A stretch of DNA of 64,000 nt from Roseococcus pinisoli (lineage in GTDB: Bacteria > Pseudomonadota > Alphaproteobacteria > Acetobacterales > Acetobacteraceae). Made by a program: the position numbers and the translations under genes. Below, one piece after another: positions 50,101 through 58,572 of the stretch (its first letter is position 1; each line of letters starts with the position of its first letter). The notes beneath the pieces are model-generated. The model saw only the letters and a list, made by a program, of their open reading frames with translations. It searched no databases and was not told the origin of the DNA. The stretch spans positions 485,516 to 549,515 of the forward strand of contig NZ_JAHCDA010000004.1 in assembly GCF_018413645.1 (NCBI RefSeq), in the 5' to 3' direction.

Positions 50101-53100
50101 ATGAGGCCGATAGGGTCGTGGAAATCCGTTCCAGGCGCCGCTTCGATCCGGCGGATAGCTTCACGTTGCATGCCCGTGGCGTTGTGGTCGTGGATACGGA
50201 GGTCCACACGACATCACCGCCCGACCTTGAAGGGGCGGCATCGCATTCCCGGGCGGCCGTCTATGCGGCGGCCCTCGCCGCCAGGCTCGACTACACCCAA
50301 GCTTTCCGGGTCGTGGCGGCAGCCTGGACGCAGGGCGCTTTGACCGTGGCGGATCTCGAACCGATTCCGTTGGACCTCGGCACCTTCAGCGACGTCCTTG
50401 TGATCGATCTGGCCACCTTCGATGCCAGCTTCCATGCCCTCTTCCTTGGTGTATCGCAGGAGAAAGGCTCGACGCGCGGCGAGCTGCCCATTCGTATAGG
50501 GCGCATGTCACTTCTGCGGCCGGACCTGCCCATTCGCCGCACAATCACGAGGCTCCGCCGCGAAACCGGCGGGACCCGCGTCTTCGACGCCGAGTTGCTC
50601 GCGGCAAATGGCGCCACGGTCGCTGTCGTGACCGGGGTCGTCATGCGGCGCGTAACCTACGCCGCATGGACCGAAGGCGATCGCGTTCTCACGCTCACCG
50701 CTGAGCCCTGGGCCGGGCGGGCGGCAGCGGATGTAGCGTCCTTCCTGGAAGATTTGCTGGAATTCCCGCCGGACAAGCCCAGCCAACGGGTCACGCAAGT
50801 CGCGGTCGGCAATCTCGTGGTGGAAATGGCGGCGCAGGTCGTCCGCCAGGTTACGGGCGATGCCTTCACCGCCTCCGGCGTTGCGGGCAGGCTTGGCATG
50901 ACGCAGGCCGCACAATGTGCCTGGTACGCCATCGTCGAGCTGCTTCAAACAGCGAACCGACTGCAGCCCCAGGGCGATCAGTTGAGGGTCATCGAGGATC
51001 CTTCAGCACGTGATTGTTGGCGCGACTTCCTCGCCAATTACCCGCAGGCATCCACTGAGCTCCGGCTCGCGCGCCATGCGTCAGAAAACCTCCCCGCGCT
51101 GCTGGCCGGCACCGCCGACGGCGCACATTGGAATGCACAGATCGGCGAGGCCTTTCTCGCTCACTCGGTGTTCTCGGCACCCGCCGTGGAGGCGATCGTG
51201 GAGGCGATCGAGCAGCTCGTGGCGGCACGGCCGCAGCATATCCTGACACTGGGGCTTCTGGAGCCCGGTCTGGGCATCCTTCTGCCAAGCTTGGCGTCGC
51301 TCGCGCGCTCCCGCCGCGTGCAGCTCCTTCTGCTTGTGGCCGACCGGTCGGCGGCCCAGGACATCGCTACCGGCCTCGCCTTGCGCGACCTCGTCGTGAT
51401 CCCTGATCCTGCGCGTGGTGACGTTCTACGACTGGATCTTGTCGCTTGCCTGGCGGTGACACCCTTGAATGTCGGCGCGCCTTCGCCGCTCGGCCTCCTC
51501 GCCTCCTTCACCATGGAAAGCCCTCCCCTCCTCGTCGCCGCGCCGGGACATGATCCCATCCTGGATGTGCTGCATGGCGCGAAGCCAGGTTGGTTCGATC
51601 TTTCCGTCAGCCCTGACATGCCGGTCGGCCAGTGGCCGCTTCCTTCGGAGACAGAGGAGGCCCTGGCGATTGCCGGCTTTGCGCCGACCAAGACCGTTCC
51701 CATCGGTGCCGCGGGCGGGCAGCTCCTCCTCGCCCGCTCAGAGGACGCTAGGCCGTCTGTCGAATCGGCTGTGACGTCGACGGATGATTTGCTTCTCCTC
51801 GTCCTCAGCGAGGCCAGCGAAGCGGTGATCCATGCTGCGCTGCCCGGCCAGGACCTGCTGCTGTCCAAGGACGCTCAGGCCACCGCCAGGGAGATGACCC
51901 GACAACACCGGCTGGGTCGACGGCCGATGGTCCTCGATATGGCCGACGTGGCGGCCGATGGATCGCGGCCGTTACTCCAAGCACGGATCCTGCGCCTGCG
52001 GGCCCTCCTCCTGGCGCTGGGGCATGAAACACCTTTCCCGGCGCGCCTCTATGTGACGGTGCAGGCCGAAACCGCACATGGTGAAGCGATCGCCGGCTTT
52101 ACCCGCTGTCTGATGAACGAGTTCCCGAATATCGGGATCCATCTGATCCGCGTGACCGGCGACGCATCGTCGCAAGTGTTTTTGACGGCACTCCTCGCTC
52201 ACGAGTCCTCATCGGGAACAGAGCGGGAGCTCGAAGTCTCGGCCCGGGGTGCCTTCGTGCGCCGCGCCACCCGTGCTGTACCGGCCGTCCTGCGGTCCCG
52301 CGCGTCGGGCGAGCGCAACGTCCTCGCCGCCGCCGGTGGCGAGCTGGAGCAATTCACCTGGACGATGCAACGTCGCCCGACGCCGGCCGATGACGAGGTT
52401 GAGGTCGAGGTCGTCGCATCGGGTCTCAATTTCCGCGATGTGATGCTGGGCCTTGGTCTGCTCGACGACGAAATCCTCGGTGAGGGCCTCACTATCGGAT
52501 CGCTCGGCTTCGAGTTCGCCGGCCGCGTCAGCGCGGTCGGACGGTCGGTGACGTCATGGCATCCGGGCGACCGTGCGATGGGCTTTGGCAGAGGGGCCTT
52601 CGCCTCTCATCTTTGCGTTCCCGCCAGTAGTCTGACTCGCGTTCCATCAAGTTTGAGCCTCGAGGCAGCAGCCTCGATCCCGGTGGCCTTCGTCACCGCC
52701 TGGTACAGCCTTGTGGACAAGGCGCAGCTTGTCCCCGGCGAGACCCTGCTTGTACACGGCGCGGCCGGCGCCGTTGGCATCGCGGCCGTGCAAATCGCGA
52801 AAAGGCGCGGGGCCCGCGTGGTCGCGCTCGCCGGGACGGCGGAGAAGCGCGACCTTCTCCGATTGCTCGGCGCGGATATCGTTCTGGATTCCCGGTCGGC
52901 GAACTGGGCGCAGGAGGTCCGATCGGCAACCGGCGGCGTGGACGTCGTGCTCAATTCTGTCTCCGGCCAGGCGGCGCGGACCACACTTGGCCTGCTTCGT
53001 CCCTTCGGGCGTTTCATCGAGCTCGGTAAGCGCGACTTCCTTGAGAATTCCCGGCTCGGCACCCGGCCCTTCGTCCGCAACCTCAGCTATATCGGCGTCG

Positions 53101-54434
53101 ATATCGATCAGCTGCTTGTTCATGCGCCGGCGACTGTGCAGGCGGTGATTCAACAAGTCATGGAAGCCTTCGAAGACGGCCGCCTGCACCCGCCTCCTTC
53201 CGTGGCCTACGACGGCCGGGACATCGCCTCGGCGATGCGGCTAATGCAGGCGTCCAAGCATATCGGGAAGATTCTCATCCGACCGGCAGCCCGTGCACGG
53301 GCCTTGGAGACGCCGGAAGGAAGCTTCCTGCCGCGCGACGGAGCACATGTCGTGATTGGTGGCACGGGCGGCTTTGCCCTTGCCACGGCAATCTGGCTTG
53401 CAGAACGAGGCGCCGGAACGGTGATCGTGGCCTCCCGGCGCGGGGAGATCGAGCCAGCCCAAGCGGATCGCGTTGCCGACTTGCAGGCGCGTGGTGTGCG
53501 CTTCGTGGTCGAACGTCTCGACGCGACTGATTCCGATGGGGTGATGCGTGCCTTCACGCGTTGGCGGACGGAGCATCGCAGCATCGCTGGTGTTGTCCAT
53601 GCGGCGATGGTGCTCGACGATGGCCTCGTTTCCGGTCTGAATGAAGAGCGTCTCGCCGCGGTGCTGGCGCCGAAGGTGGATGGCATGCGTGCCTTGACCG
53701 CGGCCCTTCATGACGACGCCCTGCAATATCTGGTGGTTTATTCCTCGGCGACGACGCTGGTCGGCAGCCCAGGCCAGAGCGCCTATGTCGCAGCGAACGG
53801 TTTCCTGGAAGGCGCGGTGGCCGAGTTGCGCTCCCGTGGCGTTCCCGCCTTCGCGGTATGCTGGGGCGCCATCTCGGATGTGGGGGTGATCCAGCGCAAG
53901 GCAGGCCTTGCGGAACGGCTACGGCAGACCACCGGGATGAAGGGCGTTTCCTCTTCTGAGGCGCTTGGGTACCTCGGAGAACTGCTGGCAGACCCGGCCA
54001 GCGCCCCGGTGGTCAGCGCCTACACGGCACTGCACTGGAGTCTGGCAGCGAGAAAATTGGCGACCCTGAACTCTCCTCTTTTTGCAGAGGTGTTTGGCCG
54101 GGATAGCAACGCGACCGATGGGGAAGCCGAAGGGACTCTGGATCTTACCGGCCTATCCCCGGAGGACGCCGCGGCGGCCTTGTGTGCGGCAGTTTCCGAG
54201 GAGGTGGCACGGGTTCTTCGGCTGCAGGTCACGGAGATCGATCCAGATCGCCCCTTGATCGAAGCTGGGCTTGACTCGCTACTGACCTTGGAACTTCGCC
54301 TCGGATTGGAACGGCGGATCGGTTTCGAACTGCCGATGCTCTCTCTGGGTGGGGATCGTTCCGCACGGCAAACGGCCGACCGGATCCTGACTGCCCTTTC
54401 GTCCCATGCCACAGCGATGGCCGAGGCGGAATGA
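47151..54434 (+). CDS. Fully reducing type I polyketide synthase, RkpA-like
   Basis: A single-module synthase of about 2427 residues. KS about 14-435: Cys183 in DTACSSS, VEAHGTGT and KSNIGHLEAASG. AT about 530-830: GHSVGE and YPFHH, malonyl-type rather than methylmalonyl. DH about 898-1168: HVVDGNVVFP and DASFH. Then about 550 residues (1174-1720) resembling a degenerate C-methyltransferase region without a clear SAM motif. ER about 1732-2043: HGAAGAVGIAAVQIA. KR about 2066-2298: GGTGGF, YSSATTLVGSPGQSAYVAAN. ACP about 2343-2425: Ser in GLDSLL. No thioesterase. Used iteratively it would make a saturated acyl chain held on the ACP, released by the next gene. Size and context match rhizobial RkpA. 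The start is unsure: ATG 47151, ATG 47166 or TTG 47130. Confidence 0.93.
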   Translation: MVAERMPPTISPSLPILGLATRLPGAANLDELWSVLADRRSTVRNAPPVGRWRSERFLSPDRHARGMAYTFAGGYLADPFAFDAAAFGLSPREAAQMDPQQRLLLEVTWEAMEDAGLPPSKLRGQRVGVYIGASTTDYADVPLLDLGAIEPHFMVGNSLSILSNRISHIYDLRGPSLTIDTACSSSIVALAQAARALETGEIDLAVVGGVNIFTSPAPFIGFSRAGMLSPTGLCRPFSANGDGYVRSEGAVALLLGRAGGIAGGYERPRAVLRAISVNSDGHTDGISLPSIEGQRHLLSTLYKDAGIAPDELAFVEAHGTGTRVGDPIEARAIGLALGRHRSTPLPIGSVKSNIGHLEAASGLAGLAKVVLALEHRLFPATLHLEAVNPDIDVEALGLRPAAEALALPENGRLLAGLCNYGFGGTNAHAILEAPTVLHTPSASAAAPDVLMISAHTREALRTLMADYARLGNDAGLPAVAVEAQHLRDRLRHRAVLDLTAPEEALRELTTPDTRSDENRLIVAEAPAPKARTLFVFSGNGSQWPGMSRDAYATNAIFRETFDDLAARIRSMGGVCPLETMQSDDVADRLRRASAAQPLLFASQIALTHALRAAGLRPMAVLGHSVGEVAAAAVCGALDLDAAVHLIVQRSACQEAVRGMGGMAVLACDAQRAALILDEAGVDGVEIAARNGPSSTTLSGPTPVLEAVLSVARRARLPAVLLDIEYPFHHALLEREKEAIIGALQGLAPCEAEISFFSTVTGSELEGASLDAAYWYANVREPVLLEDALHTALPHTDLIIEIGPRPILTSGMADVVRSAGRAASVISSLTQEGNGSRDPVRRVILRAIAHGALLDEPVPSPFPGQRGLPRMRWNRRTFLMPRTPEAFDLYGVPFDGKPLHPLIGARISPAGPEWRHVLSLETLPLLRGHVVDGNVVFPATGFIEALLAVGREIHGTARLRIEDLDVLRALVFEPGTPREIATLWHEADRVVEIRSRRRFDPADSFTLHARGVVVVDTEVHTTSPPDLEGAASHSRAAVYAAALAARLDYTQAFRVVAAAWTQGALTVADLEPIPLDLGTFSDVLVIDLATFDASFHALFLGVSQEKGSTRGELPIRIGRMSLLRPDLPIRRTITRLRRETGGTRVFDAELLAANGATVAVVTGVVMRRVTYAAWTEGDRVLTLTAEPWAGRAAADVASFLEDLLEFPPDKPSQRVTQVAVGNLVVEMAAQVVRQVTGDAFTASGVAGRLGMTQAAQCAWYAIVELLQTANRLQPQGDQLRVIEDPSARDCWRDFLANYPQASTELRLARHASENLPALLAGTADGAHWNAQIGEAFLAHSVFSAPAVEAIVEAIEQLVAARPQHILTLGLLEPGLGILLPSLASLARSRRVQLLLLVADRSAAQDIATGLALRDLVVIPDPARGDVLRLDLVACLAVTPLNVGAPSPLGLLASFTMESPPLLVAAPGHDPILDVLHGAKPGWFDLSVSPDMPVGQWPLPSETEEALAIAGFAPTKTVPIGAAGGQLLLARSEDARPSVESAVTSTDDLLLLVLSEASEAVIHAALPGQDLLLSKDAQATAREMTRQHRLGRRPMVLDMADVAADGSRPLLQARILRLRALLLALGHETPFPARLYVTVQAETAHGEAIAGFTRCLMNEFPNIGIHLIRVTGDASSQVFLTALLAHESSSGTERELEVSARGAFVRRATRAVPAVLRSRASGERNVLAAAGGELEQFTWTMQRRPTPADDEVEVEVVASGLNFRDVMLGLGLLDDEILGEGLTIGSLGFEFAGRVSAVGRSVTSWHPGDRAMGFGRGAFASHLCVPASSLTRVPSSLSLEAAASIPVAFVTAWYSLVDKAQLVPGETLLVHGAAGAVGIAAVQIAKRRGARVVALAGTAEKRDLLRLLGADIVLDSRSANWAQEVRSATGGVDVVLNSVSGQAARTTLGLLRPFGRFIELGKRDFLENSRLGTRPFVRNLSYIGVDIDQLLVHAPATVQAVIQQVMEAFEDGRLHPPPSVAYDGRDIASAMRLMQASKHIGKILIRPAARARALETPEGSFLPRDGAHVVIGGTGGFALATAIWLAERGAGTVIVASRRGEIEPAQADRVADLQARGVRFVVERLDATDSDGVMRAFTRWRTEHRSIAGVVHAAMVLDDGLVSGLNEERLAAVLAPKVDGMRALTAALHDDALQYLVVYSSATTLVGSPGQSAYVAANGFLEGAVAELRSRGVPAFAVCWGAISDVGVIQRKAGLAERLRQTTGMKGVSSSEALGYLGELLADPASAPVVSAYTALHWSLAARKLATLNSPLFAEVFGRDSNATDGEAEGTLDLTGLSPEDAAAALCAAVSEEVARVLRLQVTEIDPDRPLIEAGLDSLLTLELRLGLERRIGFELPMLSLGGDRSARQTADRILTALSSHATAMAEAE

Positions 54435-55747
54435 AACCGATGATGGAGCGGCCCGGCCGAAGCTTTTTGATGGACGCCGAGCCGGAGCCCACGGCACCGG
54501 CCGCTCGGCCGCCGCGCTTGCGGGCGCTGGGTGCACATGCCCGGCCCAGGAGCCTCCCCTTCGACCAGCATCCGACCTTCCGTGAACTGCATGCCGCGCG
54601 GCAGCTCGGCATGCAGACGGGCCTGCGTGACCCGCATTACCGAACTCATGAGGCCCGCGCCGGCGCCCATACTCGGCTCGACGGACGTGAGCTCATCAAC
54701 TTCGCCAGTTACGACTACCTCGGGCTGAACGGTCACCCCGAAGTGCTGACAGCGCATGCCGACGCCGCTGCGCTCTATGGAACGAGCGTTTCGGGGAGTC
54801 GCCTCACTTCAGGCGAGCGGCCGGTACACGCAGCCTTGGAAGCAGCACTTGCTGATCTTTACGAAGCCGAGGCCGGACTTCTCTTCGTCAGCGGGCATGC
54901 GACGCCTGGTTCCGTCCTGCACGCCCTGCTCGGCCCACGCGATCTGATCCTGCACGACGAGCTGATCCACAACTGCGTCGTCGTGGGTGCCGAAGGCGTG
55001 CGCTGCCAACGCAAATCCTATCGGCACAACGATATGGAGGATCTCGAACGTTACATGGTGCGACACCGCGACCAGTTCGAGAATGTGCTCATCATCACCG
55101 AAGGCCTCTTCTCGATGGATGGCGATGGCTGCGACCTGCGCGCGCTGATCGACATCAAGGAGCGTCACGGAGCTTGGCTCATGGTCGACGAGGCGCATGC
55201 CCTCGGAGTCATGGGTGCGACCGGAAAAGGAAGTGCCGAGCACGCGGGTGTAGACCCTCGCCGGATCGATATCTGGTTCGGAACGCTCTCGAAAGCTCTC
55301 GTCGGCTGCGGCGGCTATATCTGCGGGAGCCGTGCCTTGACGGACATCCTGCGCGCCCGTGCGCCCGGCCTGGTCTACAGCGTCGGAATGCCCGCACCGG
55401 TGGCGGCGGCGGCGCTCAGCGCGCTTGGGATCATGCGGCGGGAGCCGCAGCGGGTGCAGGCGCTACAGGCCCGCAGCCGCGATTTGTGGGAGGGCATGCG
55501 GGCGCTCGGTCTCGATCTCGGCACCAGCTGGGGCGTAGGCATCGTGCCGGTGATCCTAGGTGGCGATCTCGCGACCTTGGCCGCGTCACAACGTCTGGAG
55601 GCCCTCGGGATCAATACCTTTCCGGTGCTGCAGCCAGGCGTGCCGGCGAACTCGGCGCGGCTTCGCTTCTTCGTATCGGCCGCCCATGCCAGCGCCGACA
55701 TCGAACGCGCCCTCGAGGTGTTGCGCGTGGCGGCCCCCCTTTCATGA
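54431..55747 (+). CDS. Alpha-oxoamine synthase (RkpG/serine palmitoyltransferase-like)
   Basis: A 438-residue PLP enzyme of the AONS/KBL/SPT family. About 90 N-terminal residues precede the fold, which starts FASYDYLGLNGHPEV. The PLP-stacking histidine lies in HDELIHNC, the Asp of DEAH (253-256) binds the pyridinium nitrogen, and Lys288 in TLSKAL forms the Schiff base. Such enzymes condense an acyl thioester with an amino acid with loss of CO2. Coupled to a PKS lacking a thioesterase (ATGA overlap), it should off-load the chain by condensation, giving a 2-amino-3-ketone like ketosphinganine. The amino acid (Ser, Ala or Gly) cannot be read from sequence. The module also encodes a reductase for the ketone, at 44889. 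Confidence 0.92.
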   Translation: MKPMMERPGRSFLMDAEPEPTAPAARPPRLRALGAHARPRSLPFDQHPTFRELHAARQLGMQTGLRDPHYRTHEARAGAHTRLDGRELINFASYDYLGLNGHPEVLTAHADAAALYGTSVSGSRLTSGERPVHAALEAALADLYEAEAGLLFVSGHATPGSVLHALLGPRDLILHDELIHNCVVVGAEGVRCQRKSYRHNDMEDLERYMVRHRDQFENVLIITEGLFSMDGDGCDLRALIDIKERHGAWLMVDEAHALGVMGATGKGSAEHAGVDPRRIDIWFGTLSKALVGCGGYICGSRALTDILRARAPGLVYSVGMPAPVAAAALSALGIMRREPQRVQALQARSRDLWEGMRALGLDLGTSWGVGIVPVILGGDLATLAASQRLEALGINTFPVLQPGVPANSARLRFFVSAAHASADIERALEVLRVAAPLS

Positions 55748-56454
55748 CGCCGGTGCGCCGTAACCGAGGCCTATTGGCCCGACCGGAAGCCGCTGCGCTG
55801 GCATTCCTTGCCCCACGGATCCCCCGCTGGGTGACGCCCGATATGCTTTCAGCCTTGAGCCTGTTGGGGGCCGTCGTCGCGGCATCGGGCTTCGCCATGG
55901 CGATCGATAATCGTCTATGGCTGGTGTTGGCCGTCGTCGGCCTGACCATGAACTGGCTCGGCGACTCTCTGGACGGAAAACTGGCCAGGGAGCGCGGTCC
56001 GGACCGTGGAAAAGCTGGGTTCATGCTCGACAATGGGCTCGACATGATCTCCTACCTGATTCTTGCCGGCGGCTTCTCTCTTTCTGGGCTTGTGGCTCCC
56101 GCAATCCCGTTCCTACTGCTCGCGCTGTATCTCATGCTGGCCAATCTTGCGCTCGCTCGACTGGCTGTATCAGGGATATTCGATTTGGCGGTGGGGAGGA
56201 TCGGCACGACCGAACTACGCGTGGGCTTTGTGAGCTTGGCGTTGGCCCTCGGATTCGTCCAGGATACCCATGTGATGACGCCGATCGTCATGGATTTTCT
56301 TATCCTCGATGTGGCGTCGCTGGTCTGGCTGGCGAGTATGACGATCGGCTTCACCATGACTCTACGGGCCGACGTGCGGACGAACCTCGCCACAGCAAAT
56401 GCCGACACACAATCCACATCGAGCATCACCCGCCCCTCATCTCCGCCACCATGA
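55744..56454 (+). CDS. CDP-alcohol phosphatidyltransferase-family membrane enzyme
   Basis: A 236-residue integral membrane protein. The catalytic motif is complete: Asp74, Asp77-Gly78, Ala81-Arg82, Gly92, Asp96, Asp100 (DSLDGKLAR, then GFMLDNGLD). About five to six hydrophobic helices surround it. Family members join a CDP-activated lipid or alcohol to an alcohol partner, as in phosphatidylinositol, phosphatidylglycerol or phosphocholine lipid synthesis. Overlap with the alpha-oxoamine synthase gene (ATGA) and with kpsE-2 (ATGA) implies that a phosphoalcohol head group is put on the sphingoid-like product, or that a lipid is joined to the capsule. This member has no counterpart that I know in the rhizobial rkp-1 set. 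Confidence 0.9.
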   Translation: MTPVRRNRGLLARPEAAALAFLAPRIPRWVTPDMLSALSLLGAVVAASGFAMAIDNRLWLVLAVVGLTMNWLGDSLDGKLARERGPDRGKAGFMLDNGLDMISYLILAGGFSLSGLVAPAIPFLLLALYLMLANLALARLAVSGIFDLAVGRIGTTELRVGFVSLALALGFVQDTHVMTPIVMDFLILDVASLVWLASMTIGFTMTLRADVRTNLATANADTQSTSSITRPSSPPP

Positions 56455-57620
56455 CTGAGCCGAACAAGATGCAGAACAGGTCGGCAATTCGCGGCCGCTC
56501 TATCGCGGAGCACCTCAAGAGCTGGTTGCTCCTTCTGATCGTACTGTCTCCAGGCTGGGTATCGTCGGTTTATCTCATCTTCGTAGCAAAGCCTCAGTAC
56601 GCCTCCGAGGCATCCTTCGTTGTGCGCTCCGCATCGGGGAATTCTCCAACTGCAGGATTGGCGACATTGCTCGCGACGTTCGGCATCGGCCAGCCGCATG
56701 AACATGCCTATTCGGTTCAGGAATTCATGTTGTCACGCGACGCTGTCAAACAGCTGGACGAGCGCATTGGGTTTCGCCGCGTATATGGGCAGGTGACGTG
56801 GGATCCCTACTTCGAGTTTCCATCGCTGCTCAATGGTCGCTCCGCCGAGCACATGTGGCGCTTCCATCGCCGTATGACGGAGGTCATATTCAACGCGAAT
56901 ACGAGCATCACCTCCATCCGTGTGCGCGCCTTCACGCCCGATGACGCGCGGGCGATGGCACGGGAACTGCTCGTCCTCGGCGAGCAGACAGTGAACACAA
57001 TCAATCAACGCCTCTTTGCGGATGCCATCCGCCTCGCCGCGCTTGAGGTTACCCGCGCAGAAGAACGCGTCACGACGGCACAAGCAGCGCTGAGTGAGTT
57101 CCGTGGGCGGGAGTTGACGCTTGACCCATCGCGCGGCTCGATCATCGTCACTGAGTTGATTGGCCGTCTAAATGCAGAGCTGGCGGCGACGCGGGCCCAG
57201 CTGTCTGAGTTGCTCGCTCTCTCCCCAAGCAGCCCGGGCCTACCAAATCTTCGAAGCCGGATTGCGGCGCTTGTCGCTCAAATCAACGAGGAACGCGAAC
57301 GCGCCGTTGGCGGTGCGGACGGCCTTACGCAGCAGCTCGGTAAATATGATCGGCTCAATTTGGATCGCGAATTCGCCAATCAACAGCTGGCGAGCGCAAT
57401 GCAGGCTTTGCAGGTTGCCCGGTTGGAAGGCCAGCGCCAGCAACTCTTCATCGAGCGCGTCGTCGAGCCCGGTCTTCCCGACTATGCAGCCTATCCTGAA
57501 GTTACGCGCTGGGTGTTTACCAACATGGCGCTGAATCTAATCATGTTCATGATCGGGTGGCTGATGGTGGTGGGGGCACGTGAACACCGCCGAGGCCTTC
57601 AGGTAAGGCAGCGGGCATGA
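56451..57620 (+). CDS. Capsule export inner-membrane protein, KpsE/CtrB/BexC type (copy 2)
   Basis: A 389-residue protein with the KpsE layout: cytoplasmic start, transmembrane segment about 24-44, periplasmic domain with coiled coil (about 195-345), a VVEPGLPDYAAYPEVTRW proline-type motif and a second membrane segment near 360-378. It shares family motifs with copy 1 at 35908 (DRLNLDREFANQ versus ERLVLNREFAER) but is otherwise divergent, so the duplication is not recent. It overlaps the phosphotransferase (ATGA) and kpsM, and is more likely than copy 1 to be the partner of KpsM. Confidence 0.88.
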   Translation: MTEPNKMQNRSAIRGRSIAEHLKSWLLLLIVLSPGWVSSVYLIFVAKPQYASEASFVVRSASGNSPTAGLATLLATFGIGQPHEHAYSVQEFMLSRDAVKQLDERIGFRRVYGQVTWDPYFEFPSLLNGRSAEHMWRFHRRMTEVIFNANTSITSIRVRAFTPDDARAMARELLVLGEQTVNTINQRLFADAIRLAALEVTRAEERVTTAQAALSEFRGRELTLDPSRGSIIVTELIGRLNAELAATRAQLSELLALSPSSPGLPNLRSRIAALVAQINEERERAVGGADGLTQQLGKYDRLNLDREFANQQLASAMQALQVARLEGQRQQLFIERVVEPGLPDYAAYPEVTRWVFTNMALNLIMFMIGWLMVVGAREHRRGLQVRQRA

Positions 57621-58384
57621 AAACAATTATCAAGCAGTTTCGTGTCCTCCGAGCGCTGATCGTTCGCGAGCTGATGATGCGCTATGGGCGCGAGGGCGGC
57701 GGCTTCGCCTGGGTCGTCATCGAACCGATGCTATTGTGCGTTGGAGTCACCACGGTCTGGATGCTGCTTAAACCGGGTTATGAGCGCGGCGTGGTAGTGG
57801 CCGCACTTGTCTTCACCGGATACATGCCCTTGACACTGTGGCGACACCTAACCAATCCGGCGGTCCATATGCTTCGACGGAATCGCCATCTTTTCTATCA
57901 TCGTTCAATTTCCACACTCGATCTATTCTGGAGCCGCCAGATCCTCGAGTTTACTGCTACCACGGCGGCTTTTCTCATCGTTTACGTCGCGCTTCGCGGT
58001 CTGGGGTTGGTCGAGCCGATCTATAATTGGTCTCTGTGTTTGATGGCTTGGCTTATCATGGCCTATATCGCCGGCGCCGCGTCATTGATCATGGCCGTCG
58101 TCACAGAGAACTTCGAATGGTCAGAACGGATCGTCCAGCCGTTCCAATATCTCGTGGTACCGCTTTCCGGCGTTTTCTTTGTGGTAGATTGGCTTCCCCA
58201 AGGAGCCCAGAACATTATTTGGTTCAATCCCCTCATTCATTCTTACGAAATGATGCGCGCAGGCTTCATTGGTCCCGGCCTGACGACCCATTGGACTTGG
58301 TGGTATCCCATTTTGTTTTCGTCAATCTTAGTTTTTTTTGGCACCGCAGGAATTACACGGGCACGAAAGCGTTTAATTTTTTAA
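57617..58384 (+). CDS. kpsM: Capsule ABC exporter permease KpsM
   Basis: A 255-residue ABC-2-type inner-membrane permease with six hydrophobic segments. It opens with the amphipathic ALIVRELMMRYGREGGGFAW typical of KpsM/CtrC/BexB and ends YEMMRAGFIGPGLTTHW, the conserved family tail. It overlaps kpsE-2 by 4 nt. It exports the lipid-linked capsular polysaccharide with KpsT (encoded at 37139) across the inner membrane. It closes the operon and an AT-rich gap follows. Confidence 0.93.
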   Translation: MKTIIKQFRVLRALIVRELMMRYGREGGGFAWVVIEPMLLCVGVTTVWMLLKPGYERGVVVAALVFTGYMPLTLWRHLTNPAVHMLRRNRHLFYHRSISTLDLFWSRQILEFTATTAAFLIVYVALRGLGLVEPIYNWSLCLMAWLIMAYIAGAASLIMAVVTENFEWSERIVQPFQYLVVPLSGVFFVVDWLPQGAQNIIWFNPLIHSYEMMRAGFIGPGLTTHWTWWYPILFSSILVFFGTAGITRARKRLIF

Positions 58385-58542
58385 ATTTAATATTGTCCAA
58401 TAAGGTTTATTTCAATTATCTAGGGCAGAATTCTCAAATTTACATACCCCCCCACAACAGCCGATTGAGTTTATTCAATTGTCGCTAGCACCCTTCCTAG
58501 ACATGCACGCACGGCGAGTACTTCACGATAGCGGGGCTTGCA

Positions 58543-58572
58543 TTGACATATATTCGATGCCCATGTTATATA
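58543..58572 (+). promoter_or_regulatory. Sigma-70-type promoter upstream of the Stealth gene
   Basis: A perfect TTGACA (58543-58548) is followed after 18 nt by TATATA (58567-58572), or after 17 nt by TTATAT, then a T-rich tract. This is the clearest housekeeping promoter I see in the capsule locus. The next large gene on + starts 640 nt later. Confidence 0.5.

Noticed and set aside
48279..50207. A 642-codon open frame on - opposite the PKS
   Set aside because: It has no recognisable motif and lies under the KS and AT domains, whose motifs are intact.
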